A DNA stretch of 64,000 nt from Citrobacter amalonaticus (GTDB lineage Bacteria; Pseudomonadota; Gammaproteobacteria; Enterobacterales; Enterobacteriaceae). The notes under the pieces were generated by a model. The model was not told where the DNA came from. It was given only the letters and a program-made list of their open reading frames with translations, and made no database searches. Made by a program: the position numbers and the translations under genes. The stretch is taken from NCBI RefSeq assembly GCF_018252635.1, contig NZ_JAGTXM010000005.1, forward strand, positions 1 to 64,000, read 5' to 3'. This document shows positions 47,672 to 61,153 of this stretch, one piece after another; positions within the stretch are counted from its first letter, which is position 1; every line of letters starts with the position of its first letter.

Positions 47672-49081
47672 GTGTCACTTTCGCTTTGGCAGCAGTGTCT
47701 TGCCCGATTGCAGGATGAGTTACCAGCCACAGAATTCAGTATGTGGATACGCCCTTTGCAGGCGGAACTGAGCGATAACACGCTGGCTTTGTATGCGCCA
47801 AACCGTTTTGTGCTCGATTGGGTAAGAGACAAGTACCTTAACAATATCAATGGACTGCTGAATAACTTCTGCGGTGCGGATGCCCCACAGCTGCGTTTTG
47901 AGGTTGGGACGAAACCTGTCAGCCAGACGCTGAAGGCGCCCATGAACAACAACGTCGCCGCACCGGCTCAGGTGGCGCACCAGGTGCAACCGCAGCGCGC
48001 GGCGCCTGTCGCGGCGCGTCCGGGCTGGGACAATGTGCCTGCGCCGGCAGAACCTACCTATCGTTCTAACGTTAACGTCAAACACACGTTTGATAACTTC
48101 GTTGAAGGTAAATCCAACCAGCTAGCCCGCGCGGCGGCGCGTCAGGTGGCGGACAACCCAGGCGGCGCCTATAACCCGCTGTTCCTTTATGGCGGTACGG
48201 GTCTGGGTAAAACCCACCTGTTGCACGCGGTGGGGAACGGTATCATGGCGCGTAAACCTAATGCCAAAGTGGTGTATATGCACTCCGAGCGCTTTGTCCA
48301 GGACATGGTTAAAGCCCTGCAAAACAATGCGATCGAAGAGTTTAAACGCTATTACCGTTCCGTTGACGCCCTGCTTATCGATGACATCCAGTTCTTTGCC
48401 AATAAAGAACGATCCCAGGAAGAGTTTTTCCACACCTTTAACGCCCTTCTTGAAGGCAATCAGCAGATCATTTTGACCTCGGATCGTTATCCAAAAGAGA
48501 TCAACGGCGTTGAGGATCGTCTGAAATCCCGCTTCGGTTGGGGGTTAACGGTGGCGATCGAACCGCCAGAACTGGAAACCCGCGTGGCGATCCTGATGAA
48601 AAAGGCTGACGAGAACGATATTCGTCTGCCGGGCGAAGTGGCCTTCTTTATTGCCAAGCGTCTACGCTCTAACGTGCGTGAGCTGGAAGGGGCACTGAAC
48701 CGTGTGATTGCCAACGCCAACTTTACCGGCCGGGCGATTACTATCGACTTTGTTCGCGAAGCGCTGCGCGATTTGCTGGCGTTGCAGGAAAAACTGGTCA
48801 CCATCGACAATATTCAGAAGACGGTGGCGGAATATTACAAAATCAAAATTGCGGATTTGCTGTCCAAGCGTCGTTCTCGCTCGGTAGCGCGTCCGCGTCA
48901 GATGGCCATGGCGCTGGCGAAAGAACTCACTAACCACAGTCTGCCGGAAATTGGCGACGCGTTTGGTGGTCGCGACCACACTACGGTGCTTCATGCCTGC
49001 CGTAAGATTGAGCAGTTGCGTGAAGAAAGCCATGATATTAAAGAAGATTTCTCAAACTTAATCAGAACATTATCTTCGTGA
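47672..49081 (+). CDS. dnaA: Chromosomal replication initiator DnaA
   Basis: DnaA binds the oriC boxes about 32 kb away and opens the 13-mers. Domain I ([15 protein letters not shown]), a variable Pro/Ala/Gln-rich linker, the AAA+ core with Walker [12 protein letters not shown] near 174, and the C-terminal DNA-binding signature [18 protein letters not shown] are all present. The GTG at 47672 follows GGAG and gives 469 residues, two more than E. coli, the difference lying in the linker. Confidence 0.98.
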   Translation: MSLSLWQQCLARLQDELPATEFSMWIRPLQAELSDNTLALYAPNRFVLDWVRDKYLNNINGLLNNFCGADAPQLRFEVGTKPVSQTLKAPMNNNVAAPAQVAHQVQPQRAAPVAARPGWDNVPAPAEPTYRSNVNVKHTFDNFVEGKSNQLARAAARQVADNPGGAYNPLFLYGGTGLGKTHLLHAVGNGIMARKPNAKVVYMHSERFVQDMVKALQNNAIEEFKRYYRSVDALLIDDIQFFANKERSQEEFFHTFNALLEGNQQIILTSDRYPKEINGVEDRLKSRFGWGLTVAIEPPELETRVAILMKKADENDIRLPGEVAFFIAKRLRSNVRELEGALNRVIANANFTGRAITIDFVREALRDLLALQEKLVTIDNIQKTVAEYYKIKIADLLSKRRSRSVARPRQMAMALAKELTNHSLPEIGDAFGGRDHTTVLHACRKIEQLREESHDIKEDFSNLIRTLSS

Positions 49082-49085
49082 CGCT

Positions 49086-50186
49086 ATGAAATTTACCGTT
49101 GAACGTGAACATTTATTAAAGCCGCTTCAGCAGGTCAGCGGCCCGCTGGGTGGTCGTCCTACGCTGCCTATTCTTGGCAACCTGTTGCTGCAGGTGGCTG
49201 ATGGTGCGCTTTCGCTGACAGGTACCGATCTTGAAATGGAAATGGTGGCCCGCGTTGCGTTGATTCAGCCACATGAGCCAGGTGCGACCACCGTCCCGGC
49301 GCGGAAGTTTTTTGATATCTGCCGTGGCCTGCCTGAAGGGGCGGAAATCGCCGTCCAACTGGAAGGCGATCGCATGTTGGTGCGTTCGGGTCGCAGCCGT
49401 TTTTCGCTTTCCACACTGCCTGCCGCCGACTTCCCGAATCTGGATGACTGGCAGAGCGAGGTAGAATTCACCCTGCCGCAGGCGACGATGAAGCGTCTGA
49501 TTGAAGCCACGCAGTTCTCCATGGCGCATCAGGACGTGCGTTACTACTTAAACGGCATGCTGTTTGAGACCGAAGGTGAAGAGTTGCGTACCGTCGCGAC
49601 CGATGGTCACCGTCTGGCGGTTTGCTCTATGCCTGTTGGTCAGTCGCTGCCCAACCATTCGGTGATCGTACCGCGTAAAGGTGTAATTGAACTGATGCGG
49701 ATGCTCGATGGCGGCGATAATCCGCTGCGCGTGCAGATCGGCAGCAACAACATCCGTGCGCATGTCGGCGACTTTATTTTTACCTCTAAGCTGGTGGATG
49801 GTCGCTTCCCGGATTACCGTCGCGTACTGCCGAAGAATCCGGATAAACATCTGGAAGCTGGCTGCGATATCCTCAAACAGGCTTTTGCCCGCGCGGCGAT
49901 CCTGTCGAACGAGAAATTCCGTGGCGTGCGTCTGTATGTGAGTGAAAATCAGCTCAAAATCACCGCAAACAACCCGGAGCAGGAAGAAGCCGAAGAGATT
50001 CTGGACGTCACCTATCCCGGGACTGAAATGGAGATCGGTTTTAACGTTAGCTACGTGCTGGATGTCCTGAATGCGCTGAAGTGCGAAAACGTGCGCATCA
50101 TGCTGACTGACTCCGTATCGAGCGTACAAATTGAAGATGCGGCCAGCCAGAGTGCTGCTTACGTTGTCATGCCAATGAGACTTTAG
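49086..50186 (+). CDS. dnaN: DNA polymerase III beta clamp
   Basis: DnaN is the sliding clamp: 366 residues in three similar domains, dimerising into a ring around DNA, ending in the conserved YVVMPMRL. It starts 4 bp after dnaA. Downstream an ERIC-like element separates it from recF. Confidence 0.98.
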   Translation: MKFTVEREHLLKPLQQVSGPLGGRPTLPILGNLLLQVADGALSLTGTDLEMEMVARVALIQPHEPGATTVPARKFFDICRGLPEGAEIAVQLEGDRMLVRSGRSRFSLSTLPAADFPNLDDWQSEVEFTLPQATMKRLIEATQFSMAHQDVRYYLNGMLFETEGEELRTVATDGHRLAVCSMPVGQSLPNHSVIVPRKGVIELMRMLDGGDNPLRVQIGSNNIRAHVGDFIFTSKLVDGRFPDYRRVLPKNPDKHLEAGCDILKQAFARAAILSNEKFRGVRLYVSENQLKITANNPEQEEAEEILDVTYPGTEMEIGFNVSYVLDVLNALKCENVRIMLTDSVSSVQIEDAASQSAAYVVMPMRL

Positions 50187-50195
50187 TGAAAATTA

Positions 50196-50321
50196 TCGGG
50201 CTATCTTACTTGCCATTTTCAACTTGGGCTGTGCTCGCCCCTGTCACGTACTTCGTGTACGCTCCAGGGTCTGCGCGCAGTCCGCGTTGAAACTGGCTGC
50301 GCCGATTACGCCCTGGCCCGA
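50196..50321 (+). repeat. ERIC-like element between dnaN and recF
   Basis: A 126-bp segment is bounded by TCGGGC (50196-50201) and GCCCGA (50316-50321). Its centre GCTCGCCCCTGTCACGTACT, then GTGTACGCTCCAGGG, is recognisably the ERIC core, and inner arms TTTCAAC/GTTGAAA pair. It is more diverged than the copies at 31.4 and 58.4 kb. In E. coli dnaN and recF are, to my knowledge, directly adjacent. Confidence 0.75.
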
Positions 50322-50333
50322 AGAAAACCAGAT

Positions 50334-53850
<3,517 letters not shown>

Positions 53851-53859
53851 TCCATGCCT

Positions 53860-53943
53860 GTAGGCCGGAGAAGGCGGTTTACGCCGCCATTCGGCAAGAT
53901 TCTGCGTTATGCCTGATGGCACGTTGCTTATCAGGCCTGCAAC
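53860..53943. repeat. Two REP units downstream of gyrB
   Basis: The first pairs GCCGGA with TCGGC around AAGGCGG...CCGCC (53860-53895). The second pairs GCCTGAT with ATCAGGC (53911-53936) and continues into CTGCAAC. Confidence 0.82.
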
Positions 53944-53960
53944 CTACCTCCGATTTACAA

Positions 53961-53982
53961 AAGGGGAATCCTGATTCCCCTT
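53961..53982 (+). terminator. Likely gyrB terminator
   Basis: AAGGGGAATC and GATTCCCCTT form a 10-bp palindrome with a 2-nt centre, followed by a pyrimidine-rich tail. It is the only strong stem with a T-containing tail in the gyrB-yidA spacer. Confidence 0.65.
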
Positions 53983-54060
53983 CTTATCCCCCTTTTCGCT
54001 GCTGTTTTTTGAGCGGAATCGCGTTAGCATGAGTCAGGACTCATTTCATGCGGGGAATTC

Positions 54061-54873
54061 ATGGCTATCAAACTCATTGCTATCGATATGGATGGCACTC
54101 TTCTGTTGCCCGATCACACCATTTCACCGGCGGTAAAACGTGCAATTGCCGCAGCCCGTGAAAAAGGGGTTAACGTGGTGCTGACTACCGGTCGTCCGTA
54201 TGCTGGCGTGCACAGCTATCTGAAAGAACTGCATATGGAACAGCCTGGCGACTACTGCATTACCTACAACGGTGCGCTGGTGCAGAAAGCGGGCGATGGC
54301 AGTACCGTCGCGCAAACCGCGCTAAGCTATGACGACTACCGCTATCTGGAAAAACTCTCCCGCGAAGTGGGATCGCACTTCCACGCGCTGGACCGTACCA
54401 CGCTGTATACCGCAAACCGTGATATCAGCTATTACACCGTACATGAATCCTATGTCGCGACCATTCCTCTGGTGTTCTGCGAAGCAGAAAAGATGGATCC
54501 GGAAACTCAGTTCCTGAAAGTGATGATGATTGATGAGCCCGCGATCCTCGATAGAGCTATCGCCCGTATTCCGGCGGAAGTGAAAGAGAAGTATACCGTG
54601 CTGAAAAGTGCGCCGTACTTCCTCGAAATTCTCGATAAACGCGTCAATAAAGGCACGGGCGTGAAATCACTGGCCGATGCGTTGGGCATCAAAGCGGAAG
54701 AAATTATGGCGATTGGCGATCAGGAAAATGACATTGCCATGATCGAGTATGCTGGTCTTGGTGTGGCGATGGATAACGCCATTCCCACGGTGAAAGAGAT
54801 CGCCAACGTTGTTACCAAATCAAATCTGGAAGATGGTGTTGCGTACGCCATTGAGCAGTACGTCCTGAAGTAA
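54061..54873 (+). CDS. yidA: HAD-family sugar phosphatase YidA
   Basis: YidA is a 270-residue Cof-type (class IIB) HAD phosphatase. Motif I AIDMDGTLL (Asp9/Asp11), motif II VVLTTGRP, and the motif III/IV end GDQENDIAMIEYAG are intact. The E. coli enzyme acts on several sugar phosphates. In E. coli yidB and yidX flank this gene; neither is present here. Confidence 0.95.
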   Translation: MAIKLIAIDMDGTLLLPDHTISPAVKRAIAAAREKGVNVVLTTGRPYAGVHSYLKELHMEQPGDYCITYNGALVQKAGDGSTVAQTALSYDDYRYLEKLSREVGSHFHALDRTTLYTANRDISYYTVHESYVATIPLVFCEAEKMDPETQFLKVMMIDEPAILDRAIARIPAEVKEKYTVLKSAPYFLEILDKRVNKGTGVKSLADALGIKAEEIMAIGDQENDIAMIEYAGLGVAMDNAIPTVKEIANVVTKSNLEDGVAYAIEQYVLK

Positions 54874-54894
54874 TTCCTCTGGATGGTTTGCCAT

Positions 54895-54920
54895 AACCCG
54901 CGTTGATCGCGGGTTTTTTT
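54895..54920 (+). terminator. yidA terminator
   Basis: The stem AACCCGCG/CGCGGGTT with a 5-nt loop runs into seven T residues. Confidence 0.93.
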
Positions 54921-54981
54921 ATCCCCGCCGTTTACTCCGCATAACATTTTCATTACCGATTGTCGTTTTTGTGATCTAAAT

Positions 54982-55011
54982 TGTAGTACAACATAAATGT
55001 GTTGTACTACA
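54982..55011. promoter_or_regulatory. DgoR operator, perfect inverted repeat
   Basis: TGTAGTACAACA and TGTTGTACTACA are perfect 12-bp arms with a 6-bp spacer, and each arm itself holds the small palindrome GTAC. It precedes dgoR by 110 bp and fits a FadR-type dimer site. A TGTGA half-site for CRP lies next to it at 54970-54974. Confidence 0.85.
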
Positions 55012-55046
55012 TTAGACGTAAGGAAACGGCGAATGGCATCACGTTA

Positions 55047-55055
55047 GTAGTACAA
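55047..55055 (+). promoter_or_regulatory. Additional DgoR half-site
   Basis: GTAGTACAA repeats nine bases of the 54982-55011 operator arm 65 bp downstream (left arm to half-site), between it and the dgoR start. Confidence 0.5.
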
Positions 55056-55120
55056 AAGTGAGGCGAATTTCAGCGATGACGGTAAAGTAGAGAGGACCAT
55101 CAAGAGCACAAGGACTCTCC

Positions 55121-55810
55121 ATGACTCTCAATAAAACCGATCGCATCGTGATCACGCTGGGCAAACAGATTGTCAGCGGTAAGTACGTACCGGGCGCCGC
55201 GCTCCCTGCGGAAGCGGAGCTATGTGAGGAATTTGAAACCTCGCGCAACATCATTCGCGAAGTGTTTCGTTCGCTGATGGCAAAGCGGCTGATTGAAATG
55301 AAACGTTATCGCGGCGCGTTTGTGACACCGCGAAATCAGTGGAATTACCTCGATACCGACGTGTTGCAATGGGTACTGGAAAACGACTACGACCCGCGGC
55401 TTATCAGCGCGATGAGCGAAGTCCGAAATCTGGTGGAACCCGCCATTGCCCGCTGGGCAGCGGAACGCGCAACGTCGAGTGATTTGGCTGAAATTGAATC
55501 GGCGCTCAATGACATGATCGCCAACAATCAGGACCGGGAGGCCTTTAACGAAGCGGATATCCGCTATCACGAGGCGGTATTGCAGTCGGTACATAACCCG
55601 GTTTTACAACAGCTGAGCGTAGCGATCACTTCGCTTCAACGGGCGGTATTTGAACGGACCTGGATGGGCGATGAAGCCAACATGCCAAAAACGCTCCAGG
55701 AACATAAGGCGTTATTCGATGCGATACGGCATCAGGATAGCAATGCGGCAGAGCAGGCGGCACTCACTATGATCGCCAGCTCGACACGAAGGTTGAAGGA
55801 AATCACATGA
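55121..55810 (+). CDS. dgoR: D-galactonate operon repressor DgoR
   Basis: DgoR is a FadR/FCD-type GntR regulator of 229 residues that represses dgo and is released by D-galactonate in E. coli. The winged helix is at about 10-75 (CEEFETSRNIIREVFRSL) and the FCD ligand domain follows with its D-x-x-x-H...H set (ADIRYHEAVLQS). Its stop overlaps dgoK as ATGA. Confidence 0.96.
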   Translation: MTLNKTDRIVITLGKQIVSGKYVPGAALPAEAELCEEFETSRNIIREVFRSLMAKRLIEMKRYRGAFVTPRNQWNYLDTDVLQWVLENDYDPRLISAMSEVRNLVEPAIARWAAERATSSDLAEIESALNDMIANNQDREAFNEADIRYHEAVLQSVHNPVLQQLSVAITSLQRAVFERTWMGDEANMPKTLQEHKALFDAIRHQDSNAAEQAALTMIASSTRRLKEIT

Positions 55811-56685
55811 CAGCTCGCTACATCGCCATTGACTGGGGATCGACCAACTTGCGCGCCTGGCTTTACCAGGGAGACAACTGCCTGGAAAGCAGGCAATCAG
55901 AAGCTGGCGTTACGCGTCTGAACGGTAAATCCCCCGAAGCGGTGTTAGCAGAGGTCACACAGCACTGGCGCGACAGCGCCACACCGGTGGTTATGGCTGG
56001 AATGGTCGGAAGCAATGTGGGCTGGAAGACAGCCCCCTATTTGCCGGTTCCTGCACATTTCTCAGCCATTGGCGAACGGTTAACCGCCGTTGGCGACAAT
56101 GTCTGGATTATTCCCGGCTTGTGCGTTTCACGCGACGATAACCACAATGTGATGCGCGGCGAAGAGACACAGTTGCTCGGTGCGCGCACGCTTTCTCCTT
56201 CTTCTGTCTATGTCATGCCGGGGACGCACTGCAAATGGGTGCAGGCTGACGCTGAGCAAATTCACGATTTTCGTACTGTGATGACCGGCGAGTTGCACCA
56301 TTTGCTACTGCAATACTCGCTGGTGGGTGCCGGTTTACCGGAACAGCAGCCCTCTTCAGACGCGTTTGCCGCCGGGCTTGCGCGCGGGATCCACTCCCCT
56401 GCCGTTTTGCCGCAACTTTTTGAGGTTCGCGCCTCGCACGTGTTGGGAAATCTTCCGCGCGAGCAGGTCAGCGAATTTCTCTCCGGCCTGTTGATTGGCG
56501 CAGAAGTCGCCAGCATGAGCGATCAATTCGCCGGGTCGCAGTCCATTACGATCGTCGCAGGCACCGCGCTGACGTCACGCTATCAGCAGGCGTTCCACGC
56601 CATGGGGCGTGAAGTCTGTACGGTATCTGGCGATACGGCATTTCAGGCAGGTATAAGGAGCATCGCCCATGCAGTGGCAAACTAA
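55807..56685 (+). CDS. dgoK: 2-oxo-3-deoxygalactonate kinase
   Basis: DgoK phosphorylates 2-keto-3-deoxy-D-galactonate with ATP. The 292-residue protein begins IAIDWGSTNLRAWL, the sugar-kinase phosphate-1 motif, and ends near VSGDTAFQAGIRSI. It overlaps dgoR by 4 bp and dgoA by 17 bp. Confidence 0.95.
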   Translation: MTARYIAIDWGSTNLRAWLYQGDNCLESRQSEAGVTRLNGKSPEAVLAEVTQHWRDSATPVVMAGMVGSNVGWKTAPYLPVPAHFSAIGERLTAVGDNVWIIPGLCVSRDDNHNVMRGEETQLLGARTLSPSSVYVMPGTHCKWVQADAEQIHDFRTVMTGELHHLLLQYSLVGAGLPEQQPSSDAFAAGLARGIHSPAVLPQLFEVRASHVLGNLPREQVSEFLSGLLIGAEVASMSDQFAGSQSITIVAGTALTSRYQQAFHAMGREVCTVSGDTAFQAGIRSIAHAVAN

Positions 56686-57286
56686 TCTTCCGCTTATTGC
56701 GATTTTGCGCGGGATTACCCCCGAGGAGGCGCTCGCGCACGTTGGCGCAGCGATCGACGCCGGATTTGACGCGGTGGAGATCCCGCTTAACTCTCCCGAG
56801 TGGGAAAAGAGCATTCCGGCCGTGGTGGAGGCGTTTGGTGATAAAGCGCTGATCGGTGCCGGGACGGTATTACAACCGGAGCAGGTGGATCGCCTGGCGA
56901 AAATGGGCTGCCGGCTCATTGTGACGCCGAATATCAATGCAGAGGTCATTCGCCGGGCGGTGGGTTACGGCATGACGGTCTGTCCGGGATGCGCCACGGC
57001 TACAGAAGCCTTTGCTGCGCTGGATGCAGGCGCGCAGGCGCTGAAAATTTTCCCATCATCGGCTTTTGGACCGGATTACATCAATGCGCTGAAAGCAGTA
57101 TTGCCCGCCAGCGTGCCGGTCTTCGCCGTGGGTGGCGTGACGCCAGACAATCTGGCGCAGTGGATGAAAGCCGGGTGTGTGGGCGCGGGACTGGGCAGCG
57201 ATCTGTATCGCGCCGGGCAGTCCGTAGCGCGTACCGCGCAGCAGGCGGCGGCATTTGTTAAGGCATATCGAGAGGCTGTGCAATGA
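56669..57286 (+). CDS. dgoA: 2-oxo-3-deoxy-6-phosphogalactonate aldolase
   Basis: DgoA cleaves KDPGal to pyruvate and glyceraldehyde-3-phosphate. The 205-residue class I aldolase of the KDPG type has the glutamate region AVEIPLNSP and the Schiff-base lysine in [14 protein letters not shown] (about residue 126). It overlaps both neighbours, by 17 bp with dgoK and 4 bp with dgoD. Confidence 0.96.
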   Translation: MQWQTNLPLIAILRGITPEEALAHVGAAIDAGFDAVEIPLNSPEWEKSIPAVVEAFGDKALIGAGTVLQPEQVDRLAKMGCRLIVTPNINAEVIRRAVGYGMTVCPGCATATEAFAALDAGAQALKIFPSSAFGPDYINALKAVLPASVPVFAVGGVTPDNLAQWMKAGCVGAGLGSDLYRAGQSVARTAQQAAAFVKAYREAVQ

Positions 57287-58431
57287 AAATAACCAAACTC
57301 ACCACGTACCGTTTACCTCCGCGCTGGATGTTCCTGAAAATAGAAACCGACGAAGGCGTGGTTGGCTGGGGCGAACCGGTAATTGAAGGCCGTGCGCGTA
57401 CCGTCGAAGCGGCAGTGCATGAACTGAGCGATTACCTGATTGGTCAGGATCCGGCGCGCATTAACGACCTGTGGCAGGTGATGTACCGCGCGGGTTTCTA
57501 CCGGGGCGGCCCGATACTGATGAGCGCCATCGCCGGTATCGACCAGGCGCTGTGGGATATCAAAGGCAAAGTGCTGAATGCCCCGGTCTGGCAGTTGATG
57601 GGCGGTCTGGTGCGCGACAAAATCAAGGCCTACAGCTGGGTTGGCGGCGACCGTCCTGCGGAAGTGATCGACGGCATTAAACAACTGCGCAATATCGGTT
57701 TTGATACCTTTAAGCTCAACGGCTGCGAAGAGATGGGGGTAATTGATAACTCGCGGGCAGTCGATCGGGCGGTAAACACTGTGGCGCAAATCCGCGAAGC
57801 CTTTGGCAATGAAATTGAGTTTGGTCTGGATTTCCACGGACGCGTCAGCGCGCCGATGGCGAAAGTGCTGATTAAAGAGCTGGAGCCTTATCGCCCGCTG
57901 TTTATTGAAGAGCCGGTGCTGGCGGAGCAGGCAGAGTACTATCCGAAACTGGCGGAACAGACCCATATTCCGATCGCGGCGGGTGAACGTATGTTCTCGC
58001 GCTTCGAGTTTAAACGGGTGCTGGAAGCGGGCGGACTGGCGATTTTGCAGCCGGATCTGTCACATGCTGGCGGTATTACCGAGTGCTACAAAATTGCCGC
58101 GATGGCGGAAGCTTATGACGTGGCGCTGGCCCCGCACTGCCCGCTGGGACCGATTGCGCTGGCAGCGTGTCTGCACGTCGACTTTGTTTCACGCAACGCC
58201 GTGTTCCAGGAACAAAGCATGGGCATCCACTATAACAAGGGCGCGGAACTGCTCGACTTTGTGAAAAACAAAGACGATTTCAACATGGAAGGCGGGTTCT
58301 TTAAACCGTTGATGAAGCCGGGCCTTGGCGTGGATATTGATGAAGCCAAAGTCATTGAGCTCAGTAAAAATGCGCCGGACTGGCGTAATCCGCTGTGGCG
58401 TCATGAAGACGGTTCGGTCGCCGAGTGGTAA
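57283..58431 (+). CDS. dgoD: D-galactonate dehydratase
   Basis: DgoD dehydrates D-galactonate to 2-keto-3-deoxygalactonate, the first step of the pathway. The 382-residue enolase-superfamily enzyme shows the metal and catalytic sites FGLDFHGR (Asp-x-His), FIEEP, AAGERMF and the catalytic [10 protein letters not shown] histidine. An ERIC element starts directly after its stop. Confidence 0.97.
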   Translation: MKITKLTTYRLPPRWMFLKIETDEGVVGWGEPVIEGRARTVEAAVHELSDYLIGQDPARINDLWQVMYRAGFYRGGPILMSAIAGIDQALWDIKGKVLNAPVWQLMGGLVRDKIKAYSWVGGDRPAEVIDGIKQLRNIGFDTFKLNGCEEMGVIDNSRAVDRAVNTVAQIREAFGNEIEFGLDFHGRVSAPMAKVLIKELEPYRPLFIEEPVLAEQAEYYPKLAEQTHIPIAAGERMFSRFEFKRVLEAGGLAILQPDLSHAGGITECYKIAAMAEAYDVALAPHCPLGPIALAACLHVDFVSRNAVFQEQSMGIHYNKGAELLDFVKNKDDFNMEGGFFKPLMKPGLGVDIDEAKVIELSKNAPDWRNPLWRHEDGSVAEW

Positions 58432-58556
58432 ATGCGCGTCATACTTCGCGCTGGTGGTGCGTTGGCTGCGTTTTCTTACCCCGGTCACATACTTTTGTAT
58501 GCTCCCGGGGATGCGAAAACTTGCCGCCTTCCCCCAGCACGAATTATTTAGCGCAT
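58432..58556 (+). repeat. ERIC element between dgoD and dgoT
   Basis: The 125-bp element begins immediately after the dgoD TAA and is bounded by ATGCGC/GCGCAT. It contains GTCATACTTCG, GTTGGCTGCG, CCCCGGTCACATACTT, GCTCCCGGGG, CTTGCCGCCTT and CGAATTATTTA, in the same orientation as the pstS-pstC copy. Confidence 0.92.
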
Positions 58557-58657
58557 TAGCGTAATTTTTATATTTCAAAAATAAAACAAACACCCTCTGT
58601 AAATGACAGGGCATGGTGAGCGGCTTCGCTATGCCCAAAATCTGGAGACAGATTGCG

Positions 58658-59950
58658 ATGGATATTCCAGTTACTGCTGCAAAAACCGGGCGTCGCCGTT
58701 ACCTGACGCTGGTTATGATCTTTATTACCGTGGTCATCTGTTATGTCGACCGCGCCAACCTTGCGGTGGCGTCGGCGCATATTCAGGAAGAGTTTGGCAT
58801 TACGAAAGCGGAAATGGGCTACGTGTTCTCGGCCTTTGCCTGGCTGTATACGCTATGCCAGATCCCGGGGGGGTGGTTCCTTGACCGTGTCGGCTCCCGT
58901 CTGACCTATTTTATCGCGATATTTGGCTGGTCGGTAGCAACCCTCTTTCAGGGATTCGCCACCGGGTTGATGTCATTAATTGGTCTGCGTGCCATTACCG
59001 GGATATTCGAAGCTCCGGCGTTCCCGACCAATAACCGCATGGTGACGAGTTGGTTCCCCGAGCAAGAACGCGCCTCCGCCGTTGGTTTTTATACGTCCGG
59101 ACAGTTTGTCGGTCTGGCATTCCTGACCCCACTGTTGATCTGGATCCAGGAGATGCTGAGCTGGCACTGGGTGTTCATTGTCACCGGGGGGATCGGCATT
59201 ATCTGGTCGCTGGTCTGGTTTAAGGTGTACCAACCGCCCCGTCTGACCAAAAGTATCACCAAAGCGGAACTAGACTATATTCGTGACGGTGGCGGCCTGG
59301 TCGATGGCGATGCGCCCGTTAAGAAAGAGGCGCGTCAGCCGCTGACCAAAGCGGACTGGAAACTGGTGTTCCACCGCAAGCTGGTGGGCGTTTATCTGGG
59401 CCAGTTTGCCGTCACCTCTACACTGTGGTTCTTTCTGACGTGGTTCCCGAACTACCTGACGCAGGAGAAAGGCATTACCGCGCTGAAGGCGGGCTTTATG
59501 ACCACCGTTCCGTTCCTCGCGGCGTTCTTTGGTGTACTGCTTTCCGGATGGTTGGCGGATAAGCTGGTGAAAAAAGGCTTCTCGCTGGGCGTGGCGCGTA
59601 AAACGCCGATTATCTGTGGTCTGTTAATCTCTACCTGCATCATGGGCGCAAACTACACTAACGATCCGGTGTGGATTATGACGCTGATGGCGGTGGCGTT
59701 CTTCGGCAACGGCTTTGCTTCCATCACCTGGTCGCTGGTCTCTTCGCTGGCGCCGATGCGCCTCATCGGCCTGACGGGCGGCGTGTTTAACTTTGTCGGT
59801 GGGCTGGGCGGCATCACCGTACCGCTGGTGATTGGCTACCTTGCGCAGGACTACGGCTTTGGTCCCGCACTGGTCTATATCTCAGCCGTTGCCCTGATTG
59901 GCGCGCTCTCTTACATCCTGCTGGTGGGTGATGTAAAACGCGTAGGTTAA
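58658..59950 (+). CDS. dgoT: D-galactonate transporter DgoT
   Basis: DgoT is an MFS anion:cation symporter that brings in D-galactonate with protons. The 430-residue protein has 12 membrane helices, the [11 protein letters not shown] motif at the first helix and the [10 protein letters not shown] loop 2-3. The ATG at 58658 gives the E. coli length with GGAG upstream; an in-frame extension from 58613 is unlikely. Its stop overlaps the convergent cbrA stop by 4 bp. Confidence 0.96.
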   Translation: MDIPVTAAKTGRRRYLTLVMIFITVVICYVDRANLAVASAHIQEEFGITKAEMGYVFSAFAWLYTLCQIPGGWFLDRVGSRLTYFIAIFGWSVATLFQGFATGLMSLIGLRAITGIFEAPAFPTNNRMVTSWFPEQERASAVGFYTSGQFVGLAFLTPLLIWIQEMLSWHWVFIVTGGIGIIWSLVWFKVYQPPRLTKSITKAELDYIRDGGGLVDGDAPVKKEARQPLTKADWKLVFHRKLVGVYLGQFAVTSTLWFFLTWFPNYLTQEKGITALKAGFMTTVPFLAAFFGVLLSGWLADKLVKKGFSLGVARKTPIICGLLISTCIMGANYTNDPVWIMTLMAVAFFGNGFASITWSLVSSLAPMRLIGLTGGVFNFVGGLGGITVPLVIGYLAQDYGFGPALVYISAVALIGALSYILLVGDVKRVG

Positions 59951-61053
59951 TACTCCTTTATCAGCCCGCCAGACGTTGTGGTGGGCTGGTCATCCTGGCT
60001 CAGTGGGATATGCGCGATGCCGCTTCGCATAATCGCGTTTCGCAATACGGGCGCAGTCAAACAGCGACTTTTCAGGATCTTACCATTTAGCTTGCAGCGC
60101 AGTTTGCGGGTGGCTTTCCGGTAAGCGCGGTTCATCTCCGGGGCATTCTTCATCAGTACGGACTTGAGGATCTCCGCGCTATCCATGGCGTAGCTTATCC
60201 CCTCCAGTGAGCTGGCGCTGATAAATCCGGCCGCCTCGCCAATCAGAAACGCGTTCTCTTCGCCGCAGACGAAATCCGCCCAGCGCGACGGAAAGAGAAC
60301 GGTACATTTCTCGCTTTTCACCGGCGTGCCGAAGCGGAACTGAAAAGCCGCCATTTTCTCTTTCAGCGCTTCGAATCGCGCCTGGCCATCCTTCATGGGA
60401 TACGCACCACCAAAGATGAAATAGCCGTCTTTGCTGATGCTCCAGGAGTAACAGTCCGTCGCGGCACTATCGAAAATGCAGGAGTAAAAAGGGACCGGAT
60501 GACTTTCTGCGAACCACTGTTGGATGGCGACATATTTGCGAATCTGATGTTCCGGATAAAGATAGCGACGCACCAGTGAGTTTGCCCCGTCGGCCCCCAC
60601 CAGATAGCGGGCGGTAATCTGCTGCTCCCATCCGTCGGCGCGAAAAATAACGTGCCACTTCCCCTCTTCTCGCCAGATTTTTCGACACAGGCTGTCGTGG
60701 TACACCTCTACCTCATGCGGGATCAGCGACTTCATCCATAAATCAAAGGCATGACGGTTAATATTGATATAACTGCGCTGGTAGTTGCACGTCAGCGAGG
60801 TGTCGACATCCACGGTTTTTACGCTGAAAATTTGTGGGTTAGCGATGACGGCCACCGGCAGCGTGATCCCGTCGCGAATAAATGAACGCTGTGCATCCGG
60901 TGCCAGTAAACCGCCGCAGGGCTTGGTGAAACCCTCGTTACCGCAGTGGCGTTTTTTATCCAGCGCAAGCACGCGCATTTTACCGCTCAATTTACGCGCC
61001 AGCGTTGCGCCAGCCGGGCCGAGACCGATAATCGCTACGTCGAAATGTTCCAT
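59947..61053 (-). CDS. cbrA: FAD-dependent oxidoreductase CbrA
   Basis: CbrA (YidS) is a geranylgeranyl-reductase-like flavoprotein; in E. coli it is CreBC-regulated and linked to colicin M tolerance. The dinucleotide site [15 protein letters not shown] is at about residues 8-22, and the GD-type motif [21 protein letters not shown] follows near 275. The ATG at 61053 matches the E. coli start and gives 368 residues, with a C-terminal tail that differs from E. coli. Confidence 0.92.
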   Translation of the reverse strand: MEHFDVAIIGLGPAGATLARKLSGKMRVLALDKKRHCGNEGFTKPCGGLLAPDAQRSFIRDGITLPVAVIANPQIFSVKTVDVDTSLTCNYQRSYININRHAFDLWMKSLIPHEVEVYHDSLCRKIWREEGKWHVIFRADGWEQQITARYLVGADGANSLVRRYLYPEHQIRKYVAIQQWFAESHPVPFYSCIFDSAATDCYSWSISKDGYFIFGGAYPMKDGQARFEALKEKMAAFQFRFGTPVKSEKCTVLFPSRWADFVCGEENAFLIGEAAGFISASSLEGISYAMDSAEILKSVLMKNAPEMNRAYRKATRKLRCKLNGKILKSRCLTAPVLRNAIMRSGIAHIPLSQDDQPTTTSGGLIKEY

Positions 61054-61153
61054 CTTTTTGTCCGTAAAAAATGAAGATGGCATTACGCTAATGCCTGAAA
61101 GTGAAGTCCTTGTGAAGTATGATTAATGAAATAATCCCCGACCTGAGCATCCC

